NCBI RefSeq assembly: GCF_026914185.1
Contig: NC_070570.1
Span: 3,224,001-3,288,000, forward strand
Length of the DNA stretch: 64,000 nt
From: Puccinia triticina
Taxonomy: Eukaryota; Basidiomycota; Pucciniomycetes; Pucciniales; Pucciniaceae
Direction of reading: 5' to 3'
Part shown: positions 33,449 through 43,231 of the stretch, piece by piece
How positions within the stretch are numbered: the first letter of the stretch is position 1
Layout: every line of letters begins with the position of its first letter
Made by a program: the position numbers and the translations under genes
Notes under the pieces: generated by a model
Told to the model about the DNA's origin: nothing
The model's database searches: none
The model's input: the letters and a program-made list of their open reading frames with translations, nothing else

Positions 33449-34458
33449 ATGGCACCTGCACCAGGAAAAAACGATGATCACTTGTCTGCAGGTGACACAG
33501 CAAAGTACAAAGGGGCCTTTTTACTATTTCATGTCACTTGTAGGCAAGTGATCATTGTTTTTTCCTGGTGCTGTATCATTGCGCCACGAAACCAGCCAGC
33601 CTTCTGCAAATTTACTGTTATGCCTTTCTCCAAAATGTCAGCTAAAGAACTTCAAGGTTGGGAAAAGTCAGTTTGTTTTTTCCTTGATCAAACCAACTAC
33701 GTCGAAAAAGTCCACAAAAACGGACCCCATATGGGTGGTGAAATGTGGGCCTGTGGTTGGCAAAAATGCTCAAAACAAAAAGAAGGATTTGGACAATATT
33801 GTTGTGTTGCTCAACTGGTTGCTATGATGCAAAAAGCTATATACAGCGCTGAAGATGAGGCTGCTGCTTTTTGTGAGGCTAATGAATGGATCACAACTCA
33901 ATTGAAAAAACTGGCTCCAAACGTTTTTGACCAGTATCATAAAGCGCTTACCAAAAACAAGCTACCCTCAATGGCCCATATGGAATATCCAACACCATAC
34001 AGGATGTTTGACTTCACATCTTTCTTCACATTTACCATGAACAACTTTTTCAAGGAACCCCATATGGACACCGATGTGAACAACTGGACCCTTGTATGCT
34101 GGATTCCAATATTCAATCCTCAGACGTTGGACAAGGACACTCCAATTTCGGCAGACAAGGGATTTGACTTGGTTGGAGGGCAGTTTACGTTCCGCGATTT
34201 TCAGGTCTACCTAGATTTGAACAACGTTGTGGGTGTCACAATGTGTGTGTTCCGGTCCAACAAAGAAGTACATCAGACTTTGGATGGAGTTTCTAAATCT
34301 GGAAATATACACGGGTTGGTTTCTCTTGACAGATGTCTGAAAAAATGTCAAATGCTGTTATTGCATATATTAACCAGCAAACCACTGCAAACCAGCTCCG
34401 CATAGCAGGCCAAACAGTTTGGAGTGAAGATGCTAAAAAAAAACTTGCCAAGGCCTAA
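33449..34458 (+). CDS. TET/JBP-like 2OG-Fe(II) dioxygenase
   Basis: Members of this family oxidise modified bases such as 5-methylcytosine with Fe(II) and 2-oxoglutarate; rusts carry many copies, often beside KDZ transposons. The Fe-binding HxD is visible as EPHMDTD (near 34050) and the distal His in NKEVHQTLDG (near 34275), preceded by GGQFTFRDFQVYLDLNNV. N-terminal features are CGWQKCSKQKEGFGQYC and WITTQLKKLAPNVF. A 44-nt intron (34289-34332, GTTTCT...GACAG) is likely, giving a tail MSEKMSNAVIAYINQQ that ends at TAA 34456. The start is unsure: ATG 33449 sits at the edge of a hairpin; ATGs near 33620 are alternatives. The domain frame holds no stop. Confidence 0.6.
33459..33570. repeat. 40-bp inverted repeat in the 5' part of the TET-like frame
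   Basis: The arms 33459-33498 and 33531-33570 are reverse complements at 35 of 40 positions, with a 32-nt loop. All five mismatches are transitions. It lies inside the open frame, near the presumed start codon. Confidence 0.85.
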
Positions 34459-36360
34459 AGTCATATCCCTGTATTTTGGTTCTCTAGTAGCTTTTTCATG
34501 CTTCGAATGTGTTTTTGCCATTTTTTTTTGAACATTTTTTTTGTCGAAATCTTCTTCAAACTATCACCACTTCATCTTCCACTGAGTATTGCAGTCATCA
34601 AGCTTAAAAGTACGGAAAACTAAGACTATTTGAATTGATGGCTTTAATCCCCAGCACATGCCAACATGTGGCAATAATTTTGCAAAAAACTTAACATTGA
34701 TTCATTTGTTGTTAAAATTTACAAACAAAAAAATTGTGCTTCAAACAAATTCACATTGCGTTGCCAGATTCTGAGAATCAGAGAATCATTCGGCAGGAAC
34801 CAGCTGGTAATTTTTTCTGTGTGTGTTCAATGTAATACCTCCAGAGTCCCATGTGGGGTTTCCATCTATCTTCAGGATTTCTGCTCCTCTCTGCCACAGT
34901 TTTCAGCCTCATGACACTGGACAGGAATTAAAAATCACCAAGGAAATTAATTTCTTTCAAACTTCTTCACAAGAATGAAGCAGGGGTGTCATGGCATCCT
35001 CCAATGTTACAAAATCACATGTGCCACTTTTTATATTCTGAAGTGTTATACGACTCAGCCTTTGCATTTCTATTGTAAAAATGAACAAAATCACATGTAT
35101 GGAATAGGATAACACTGAGAGCCCATGTTCTATACATGATGGACTCTTTGCACCACAGTTTCTTTTTTGAAAACCAAGCATTGATAGGTTTCTTCCCCAA
35201 AGTTGAAATGGAATAAATGAAAAAATTGAGGTGGCTTTGAACACACACAAATACGGATAAGTATTAGTATCTGGATTGATTATGATTTTTTATTGAACTC
35301 TTGGAGTACTAAAAATTGTGTTGAAGTGTTATAATTTTAATTGTAACCATTGAAACAAGATGGGCATCAGCACAGCACATGCTTGGTCCTAAAGCAGCCC
35401 AGTATTGGTGGATCAAGTCTTAACCACAGAAAGTGGAAATGATTGGCTTACTCATATTAAAATCACCCAAAATCTTATTATGTTTTGTTTCAGTGTGTGT
35501 TTGGTCAAAAGAACCATCTCCTGGGATTGAAATAATGCCACTTGGCTCCAAAGCAGGCTGAATGTCTGCACTTGGAGGAGTACCACATCCACCTGAACCC
35601 AGAATCCATTTTGAATTTACCATGCACTCAATTCCCAGCCAAAATTTCCTGCTGCAATTTTTCCTTGGGTATAGTTGTATTAAATGAATTGTGCAAGAAT
35701 TCAACACTGCTGCCTGATATAATTCAGCTGGATATCCAGTTGCTTTGAAGTTGATATTCAAAACAATTCCTCAATATTTCAGCTATATCAGATTGTATTC
35801 AGTGAAAGTTATGGGATGGCTCCAGAAAAGATTAGGCACAGTTGTAGAACAAACATCTGCAATGGCACTTGCATGGGAGTGCCTAGAAAACTCTCCTGGT
35901 GCAAGTTATACCACTTGTTGAGTAAAATCCTCTTCAAGGGGTGGTTGAGGGTCTGGGAAGTTCCAGCATTCAACAGCCGCCACTCCCACCAACCCCTGCA
36001 CAGGGCCAGGTTAGTTGCTGTCATCCTGCGTGGGGTCAAACAAAGTTGCTTAGTCACCATGTAATTAGATGCAGAATGATCCTGCCAATATGATCCAGGC
36101 TACTTGGGTTTATCACTGGCCCAAGGGCTGTGTCCAACAGGTTTATTCTGAGCAGGGACTTTGTTGAGATCAAAGTTAGGTCAGAGTAGCGTTGCGGCAG
36201 AAGAGATTCTATTTTTTAATATATTTGAGTCACCTGAGTGAATCTGGATATGGGTCTGTGCCATACACAGAAGGACTTGGAAAGTCAGACTGCACAATGG
36301 ATACAAAAATACTGTCTAGACGCAGGCAAGATTTGAATTAAGTAGTAGGTACCTGTTTTA
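34459..36360. other. Long spacer with no recognised gene
   Basis: AT-rich. The open frames are short and share no family motif. The sequence just after 34458 should be the 3' UTR of the TET-like gene. I saw no LTR pair, tRNA or long repeat. Confidence 0.35.
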
Positions 36361-36361
36361 A

Positions 36362-36565
36362 TCTGTATCTGCTCATACAACGCGCGATGTCCTTCTTCAA
36401 TGTCACCCTGCCCTTTTTATCTGATCTAAGTGGTAGTTATCTTGTTGAGCACAGCGTGAAGCATCTGTATCTGCTCATCCAATGCGCAATGTTCTTCTTC
36501 ACTACCACCCTGCCATTTTTATCTGATCTAAGTCATAGCTATCTGGTTGAGCACAGTGTGAAGCC
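36362..36565 (+). repeat. Two-copy ~104-bp tandem duplication
   Basis: The block from CTGTATCTGCTCATMCAAYG to GAGCACAGYGTGAAGC occurs twice in a row with about 10% difference. It yields the doubled LPFLSDLSxSYLVEHSVK segment in the overlapping open frame. Confidence 0.8.
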
Positions 36566-36872
36566 TTTCTTTAATTTCACTCTTTCCTCCAACTTCCTTT
36601 TGATGTCATTCTTCAATCTAACCTTGATGTCCAAATTTCTGAGGGTGCTTCTTATTATCCTAAGCAAGCTCTCCCTGGTTATGTACATCACCTTTAAGTT
36701 CATCAGATGGTGTACCTCTAAAGTTGTAAAAAAAGGTGCAGAAGAATCCACAAGCACACCAGCTGAACCTATACATCAAATTTTCTTACAACAGAGTTGG
36801 AAAAACCTTGGCATTTTTGACTCCGTTATCACTTCCAGAAAAGTGGCCCCCCTTGGCCCTGATGTTAGGCAT
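36387..36872 (+). CDS. Hypothetical ORF cut by copia-2
   Basis: An open frame with hydrophobic, Phe/Leu-rich first 100 residues (including the duplicated LPFLSDLS segment) and a polar tail. It runs into the left end of copia-2; the listed stop at 36873-36875 is the first codon of the LTR. Past copia-2, at 60684, the host sequence continues. No family is recognised and it may not be a gene. Confidence 0.2.
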
Positions 36873-37004
36873 TGAGATGACCAGAATTGTGAGAATAGTA
36901 ATGCAAGTGGAGAAAACCAGCTCTGCAGCTAGTTTCCCGCTAATAACTGGTCTCAAGGGCGGGCAAGTGTCACAGAATGTGACCTTCTGTGTCAGGTCAC
37001 AACA
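36873..37004 (-). repeat. copia-2 3' LTR
   Basis: 132 bp, unusually short for a copia LTR, with TG...CA ends. On the minus strand it is preceded by the polypurine tract GGCGAGGGGGTGGC (37018-37005). Confidence 0.9.
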
Positions 37005-37314
37005 GCCACCCCCTCGCCTAGACTCGAGACCCTATGTACAAACAAGGAAATCGTGCCAAAGGCTGAGAAAAAAGAAAAAAAGAGAGAAAAAAAAATGGAA
37101 ACAATTGGGCAAAAGTTGAAGGGAAGCAGTGAGGAAAAAAAATAGAAAAGAGAAGTTAGAGACAAAATTCAAGCTAAACATCCTTCAAAATAAAACCTCG
37201 CATCCTATGGAAAAACTCTAGGGGCAGGCTCTTGGTAAAAACATCAGCCTTCTGATCAGCAGTGGAAACCCATGACAAAGTAGTAAGCTTCCTATACAGC
37301 GCTTCATTGGTAAT

Positions 37315-38619
37315 TTAGAAGTCACAATCCGTGTGACGCGTCCTTTCATTGGACGCATCATCAGTGCCTACCCTCACTGCCAAGTGGTTGCTGCAGTGCA
37401 AATGAACCACAAAGTTTGTCTTGAGGACATCTTGAAGAAGATGGCAAATCCAGAGAGTGTGCCGTGTGGCCGCTCCAAGTGCAATATACTCCGTGTGGCA
37501 TGTCAAGGCTGCTACTTTTGTCTGACAACGCGCCACCCAAAGTACTGGACAACCTAGGAAGAGGATCAGCACGCCATACGATGATCTCAAAAATTCACTG
37601 CCCCAGGAAGCATCACAGTAGGCTGTAAGTGCTTTTGGGTTTCTGTCTGGGAAAAGAAAAAGTTTTTGTTCAGTACTACCGGCTATGTAGTTGACAAGGT
37701 GCCGAACACCCTTCCAGTGTTGCACACTCGGCTTGGCAGAGAATCGTGCCAAATAATTAACTGAGAAAGCTATATCCAGCCAAGTTCCTACCACAAGGTA
37801 ACTTATCATGCCCAGGATATGGAGGTATCTTGAAGATGTCGACGGGTTGCCTTCTTTGGTGGGAGCATTGAAGTTAGGAGGAAGGGGTGTCTTTGCTACC
37901 TGTACACTGTCCCATTCTTCATCTAAAAGCGTCGTGAGCAGTTTTGGCTGCAATAGCACAAAACCTTTGGACATTTGCTGTATGCTAAGTCCCACAATAG
38001 AGTCCAGCTGCACCGCCAATTTGATCTTCAAAACATCTTGGAGGTCAATTTCCAACTTCTTGAGCAGATCTTCATGCGAGACAGTTACCACACCATCATC
38101 AACATTTATCCAAATAACTCCGGTCTCTGTTCCATGACGCAGTATATACAGACTGTTGTCATATTGCAATGGTGAATAACCAAGCTTTTCCAGAATGCCG
38201 CGCAAGTGCAGCCACTAACACCTGGCCGCTTGCCTGGTGCCATACAAAGCCTTCTTTGGAAGAAATGCATGTCCTTTCAGCAGATCGACTTCTTTGGGTG
38301 GTTTTACCCAGACTTCTTTGTCAATGGGGGAATTGAGATAGGCGGCCACAAAATTGAAACTATGAACGCGCCAGTTAAACCTAGCTGCTATTGTCAATGG
38401 CAGCCGCAGGGAGAAAAAAGTTGCAGTGGGCGCAAAGGTCTTGTTGAAATCCCTACCGGCAACTTGTTGGAAACCCTTAGCCACATATTGCGCTTTGTAT
38501 TGGGTGGTGCTGCCATTGTTGCCAGATTTCTTGGCAAACACCCAGCGTCCATCCAGAGGCTTCTTGTATTCAGGCATCAACTTTGCAACCCAGAAATCCA
38601 TTTGGAGAAGATTTGACAT
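37315..38619 (-). pseudogene. copia-2 reverse transcriptase and RNase H
   Basis: The 38619-38215 piece is the RT N-terminus (GRWVFAKKS, YVAKGFQQVAGRDFNKTFAP, AYLNSPIDKEVWVKPP, KALYGTRQAAR). The 38205-37315 piece holds the catalytic box WINVDDGVV, LHILGMISYLVVGTWLDIAF, and the RNase H motifs AYCDASWG and CHTEYIALGAA. A stop near 38215 splits the two. Between 37005 and 37315 is the non-coding tail before the LTR. Confidence 0.9.
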
Positions 38620-38661
38620 TTCTTCCTATATTGCATGAGCCCATTCCAACTTATCCAAAGA

Positions 38662-39358
38662 TTACGTGGCCTGCTTATAGGTCTTTGGAATATCAACCCC
38701 ATAGAAAGAGCACGTTTGCAGGACTGCATCGACCAAAAATTCCTGGTTGTCAAATTCAACTTTGTTGACAAAGTTCCCTAGGCTAATTTGCCTGGCTATG
38801 AAGTCTAAAGACATCTTTCCGTTTGACGAGACTGCATTGGCCGGCGGGGGGATAGCTTGTTTTTTGACCGTAACTTGCGGGATGGAGTCCACAAAACGCA
38901 CCATAGCCGATGAAACAAACTTCCCTGTTGAGGGAAGGTAGAACAGCCATCCTTTTCTGTATTCCAGATGCGCCACAACATACTCTTCTTGCGCCCTGTC
39001 ATCAAGTTGATCCCGCTTCTCCACAGGTACATGAATAGAAGCTTATGACCCAAAAATGCGGAAAGTGTCAAAACTGGGTGGTTGATTAAACATAGCCTTG
39101 TACGGAGTTTTTCCTTTACTTGCTTTGTTAGGGACTCTGTTTAGCACATGATTTGCCCATAGGAAAGCATAAATCCAAAAACTGTGCGGCAGCTGACTAT
39201 CACTTAGAACTGTCCTACCCATATCAGCAACAGTACGGTTGAAGCGTTCCACTACGCCGTTTTGATAGTGGTGATACAAAAGAGAACGCTTGGCAATGAT
39301 CCCTTTTTCTTTTAGAAAGACATTGAAAGATTTGCTGACAAATTTGCCGCCATTGTCA
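38662..39358 (-). pseudogene. copia-2 integrase C-terminal part
   Basis: The 39279-39043 piece has QNGVVERFNRTV with the last catalytic Glu, then the conserved LPHSFWIYAFLWANHVLNRVPN and FDTFRIFGS. The 39024-38662 piece continues the variable C-terminal linker (RKGWLFYLPSTGKFVSSAMV). Frame changes near 39030 and 39300 break it. Confidence 0.8.
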
Positions 39359-40150
39359 CTACAAGAGAATCTTCACAGTGTCCCCAGTTTGATTTTCCAA
39401 ACGGTGTATAATATCCACAAGCACTGCGTTGGCATCTGATTTAGCTTTCAGGCCCTTTACATAGGAATAGCTCAAGGCAACATCTCTTAGAGTAAGAAGA
39501 TATTTTGATACATTGATTGCTTCCTTGGGAAATGGCCCCATTAGATTGGTACAGAGAATTTCCAGGCGGGCAGGACTCCTCATTTTGCTGGTGAGAAGAT
39601 TCAAGCTTGTGCTTTTTGTGATTGCACATATGGGACAGTAAATCTTCCCGGGAGGAAGATCTGAAGGCAAACCAAATTCTAGTCGCTGTTTGATCAACAA
39701 GCAGATCTTCCAAAGGCTCACATGCCCAAAGATTTGATGCCAAAAAAGGAGAACTTTCTCTGCCTCAGTCAGCGACTCAGGTTTCCACAAGGAGGGATAG
39801 ATCCTCTCAAACGGAGTAATGAAAGGGTTGTTTGGCAAAGTCACAAGGGATGTGCTCTCCACAGGGATTAAAGTCTGGGATAAATGAATTTCATTTGCGA
39901 ATGGTGATGAGAAAGAAACAGACGTTTTTTTTGAAGCATGAGAGGACAGAGAAACAGATGAAGAAGAAAGAACAGAGTGATTGCCCGTAGGGATAATAGC
40001 CGTTGACACATGTTGTTCAAGTCGTTGTCCAGCCAAACATTGGTGCCTGATCATAGGATACAGAAGACACCACCGGTTTTGATTCCGCTCGAAAGGACAC
40101 AAGAATACAAGTGAACCCGATTTATCAAAAATCTCAAAAGAGTCTGACAA
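39359..40150 (-). pseudogene. copia-2 pre-integrase and integrase core
   Basis: FWHQIFGHVSLWKICLL and CPICAITKSTS form the HHCC region. The core begins LEILCTNLMGPFPKEA; the first catalytic position, normally Asp (TDLMGP), is Asn here, which one G-to-A change would give. The second core strand (LLTLRDVALSYSYV) keeps its Asp in TLRD. The frame starts inside the protease end. Confidence 0.85.
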
Positions 40151-40441
40151 TCAATTATAGTCAAAAGACCAGTCAGCTTTCCTGAGGGCCGCCATTGAAA
40201 TCAGAGTAGATGACGCGTGCTCACAATATAGCACAGCCTTTAGGGTAATTGTGGAGCCTTCTGGCCCTTGGAAAAGCAGGATTTATCAAAAATCTCAAAA
40301 GAGTCTGACAATCAATTATAGTCAAAAGACCAGTCAGCTTTCCTGAGGGCCGCCATTGAAATCAGAGTAGATGACGCGTGCCCACAATATAGCACAGCCT
40401 TTAGGGTAATTGTGGAGCCTTCTGGTCCTTGGAAAAGCAGG
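40120..40441. repeat. 161-bp direct duplication in the copia-2 protease region
   Basis: The units 40120-40280 and 40281-40441 are head to tail and nearly identical, with about two C/T differences (GCTCAC/GCCCAC, GGCCCTT/GGTCCTT). Other copia elements here do not share it, so it is a local duplication after insertion. Confidence 0.92.
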
Positions 40442-40570
40442 TCCCCTGCGCCTGATATAAAGGCTCCAGATCCCGCAGTTGCTATATTGAGAGCAATAGG
40501 AACTCTAACACTGTGAAAAAAACTTGAGAAATTGGTGTCAGTTGACATGCTAGATCCAGGCTGATACATT
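40312..40570 (-). pseudogene. copia-2 protease
   Basis: TDTNFSSFFHS, PIALNIATAGSGAFISGAGD and ALYCGHASSTLISMAALRKA-like sequence fit the copia protease and its following region. The D-S-G motif itself is not seen. The 161-bp duplication repeats its last third. Confidence 0.6.
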
Positions 40571-40732
40571 GCTGCATACCTGAGTTTGTTTTATTCCAGG
40601 TTTAGTCCATGTATTTTTATGAATTAGCTCAGGCTAAGCAAGTATGTTGATACTCTGCTTAGCCACACTAACTTTTTGTGCAGTTATGTATATGTGAGAT
40701 GCTCAGCTGGCACAGCAGTAGCGCCTTATAAG
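40571..40732. other. copia-2 sequence between protease and the copia-3 insertion
   Basis: No coding similarity on the minus strand. It ends with ATAAG (40728-40732), the left target duplication of copia-3. An inverted pair GCTAAGCA...TGCTTAGC lies near 40634-40662. Confidence 0.4.
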
Positions 40733-41045
40733 TGTTGAGGTTCACAGGTTGTATGCTTTCACACATTCTCTTTCTTTCTTTTTTCTGTGACATTCATGCT
40801 GTAGTGTAGTTCTGGAGCAGCGGGCGCGGAAGATCCTTTCCTCATCCTTCCTTGCCCATCATTATCTCAACACCGCTTTGTGTCTTGCTGCTCCAAGTTA
40901 GTTTCTTCTTCTTTTCTTTTCTTCCTTGTTGTTTTTCTCTCTTTCTCATTTTTCTCTGAGTGTGCAATGAATGTCTCATCCTTCCTCGCCAATCATCATC
41001 TCGACACTGCTTTGTGTCTTGCTGCTCCAGTCATCCATTGCAACA
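40733..41045 (+). repeat. copia-3 5' LTR
   Basis: 313 bp with TG...CA ends. It contains two copies of a block around CTCATCCTTCCTCGCC and TTTGTGTCTTGCTGCTCCA about 145 bp apart. Confidence 0.92.
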
Positions 41046-41060
41046 GGTTATGAAACCCAG
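41046..41060 (+). promoter_or_regulatory. copia-3 primer-binding site (half-tRNA-Met type)
   Basis: GGTTATGAAACCCAG follows the LTR with no gap. Its complement CTGGGTTTCATAACC looks like a Met-tRNA anticodon arm (loop TTCATAA with CAU). Drosophila copia is primed by an internal initiator-tRNA fragment in this way. The copia-2 site has the same core. Confidence 0.65.
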
Positions 41061-41264
41061 TTGTCTCCAGCGCCAACACGTTAAATAACGTTGAACAAGT
41101 CGAGCGACAACATCTTACGCGATTAACTGAAGGATCTGGTAGCTGCCGTTAACAGCGTTTCTCTTTCTTATCCACTATCAATTCCCAGTGACCTTGACAG
41201 TCCCACATCCACTACACCATTAGAAGTCAACAACGTCTCCGCTACACCTCTTCCTGTCTCGAGA

Positions 41265-43231
41265 ATGTCCAACAATCACACACATCCCGCCATCAAATCT
41301 TTAGGCACCGTAATCGCCCTGAAGCCGCCTGGTGAAGGGTCTAACTACAGCGGTTGGAAATTTGTCATCCTGCTCCACCTGAAAACGTTCAAGGTAGACT
41401 GTGTGCTGAAGACCACCAATCCCAAATCTCGTCCGGTGTGGTAGACGGAAAAGTGGAAAAATAAAAAGTTTTTTCTATTCCACATAATCACTCATACTAG
41501 GCCTCAAGATACCATCAAATGGACCCCAGAAATGGATTCTATGGCCAATTTCACCCCTAGTCACCACTGGAAGCACCCCTGGACCCCCTCTAGCGTGGAA
41601 GTTACATCTCATGGACACCTATCACACGGCCAGCCCCAGTAACCCAGCTGTCACCTGCCTCAACCCAAGTTTCACAGTAGTACACTTATACATATCACAG
41701 GATACAAACATACATCTCCCTGTCAGGCTACACTCATCACATATTAACTACATACACTCCTTTATATACATAGTATGACATCATTTACACTGTTTCTGCA
41801 GCCTCAGACTTTGTGTATACACTAATTCCCCCTGTATGACAGCTCATGCAGTCTACTGTCACCTCATGCATGCGTTAGAATGTTCTGTTGTATATTCTGA
41901 CACCATTCATGCGCCCCTGAGGGGCTATGACATCATTTGTATCTACTCCCACCAGCTAAAATCCCTCACCCTGTTGTCTAGATTAGCTGAAACCCTAACC
42001 CACAAGCCCCTTTGGGGCTCCCCTTTTGTCTATAAAAGGAGCTCTCTCCACCCCCAGTGGCCTGCTCCCCAGTTCCTCACCCAGAACTCACAAGTCACCC
42101 AACACTCATCCACACTCAAATCCTAAAACCCTTATAACAATAAATCAACCCTTATAACAACATTTCAACCCTTATAACAAAGTAATTGAAACACTTACAC
42201 GTTGCCAGTCAAACAGATTTCATCTGGAACAGACCAGACCTGTCACTTAATAAAACTTGCCAAGCTGAGCTTGGTGGGTCTTGTTGACTGATAACAGAAG
42301 GGCAGAGCTTGCAACTCCATCATACCCTTCACCATTCAGCAAAAGGGTTTCATTACCACTTTTGAGTCTTACACCGGCAACTTGGACGGATGACAACATT
42401 GCTGTCTGCTTGGTGATTTCCAAAACCATCAACCTCGCCAATCTTTGCTACATCCAAGATTTTGGGGAGGACGCCGCCGGAATGTGGGCGTTGCTGGCCA
42501 AAGCACATCAAAGCTCGGCCTTTGGGAACCACATCTACTGGCTTCGACAACTCCTCTTGGCCAGGATGTCTGGGGACAATATCGAGCCTCACCTCTTAGA
42601 AATGCGCGGACACTTTGATCAGCTCAAAGCTCTCATCACCGCTGATAAACCCCTCACAGCTGACGATATCTACGCAGCTTCTCTCATCATCTTGCTTCCA
42701 GACAACTGGATGCCGTGTGTTGCCTCCATCCTGAACAATACGACTCTCTCTTCTGCCAAGGTCGTAGCTGCACTCAAGGCGGAATCTCTTCGTCGGAAGA
42801 CTTGTACCGATCAGGGAACTCCTCCTATCTTGGTGTCCAAAGCAAATGCGGAAAGACTGGCCAGAGGTCGACTATCCCACAACGATGTGCTCTACTGCAG
42901 CTACTGCAAAAGCGCAGGACATGATCTCAAGCACTGTTGGTTGGCAGCAAGGGTGTTGAAACATAACCCCCCCTTCCGTCGTTTTGAACATTGCGGCTCC
43001 TCTGACAACCACACAGGGAAGACCCGTTCTGGCGCTCCCGAGAAGGCCGGCAACACCACCGTGGTCAGCATAGGGGGGGATTACGATTCAGTCGACGATT
43101 TGGACTACTCCAACTCTGAAGTCAAAGCGTCAGCCCGTCAGACCAAAAGCCAAGCCTCAAAGGGCAAGTCGGCCAAGTTGGGCAGCGCAATAGCTCTTAA
43201 TGAAGCGAGTGCAAAGGCAGTGTTGTCTTGA
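41265..43231 (+). pseudogene. copia-3 gag
   Basis: From ATG 41265 (MSNNHTHPAIKSLGTVIALK) the frame reads NYSGWKFVILLHLKTFKV, is interrupted by the 937-bp insert at 41437, and resumes in frame at 42378 with WTDDNIAVCLVISKTINL. The UBN2-type capsid follows (YWLRQLLLARMSGDNIEPHL), then a CCHC knuckle CSYCKSAGHDLKHC near 42895. TGA at 43229 ends the listed ORF, but the same frame continues into protease, so the stop is probably a mutated CGA. Confidence 0.85.
41437..42373 (+). mobile_element. Solo-LTR-like insert (937 bp) in copia-3 gag
   Basis: The insert begins TGTGGTAGACGG and ends GAGTCTTACA, with CCGG on both sides (41433-41436 and 42374-42377). Removing it with one CCGG restores gag in frame. 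A TATA box (TCTATAAAAGGAG) near 42029 and a downstream 21-bp triplet repeat (AACCCTTATAACAA) fit an LTR. The ends are also weakly inverted (AAAAGTGG at both), so a small DNA transposon is the alternative. No other copy is in the window. Confidence 0.7.

Noticed and set aside
40693..40763. tRNA-like fold (acceptor TGTGAGA/TTTCACA, D-arm, anticodon arm with TAT)
   Set aside because: It straddles the copia-3 insertion point at 40733, so its two halves have different origins, and no T-arm can form. Probably chance or a decayed tRNA/SINE head.
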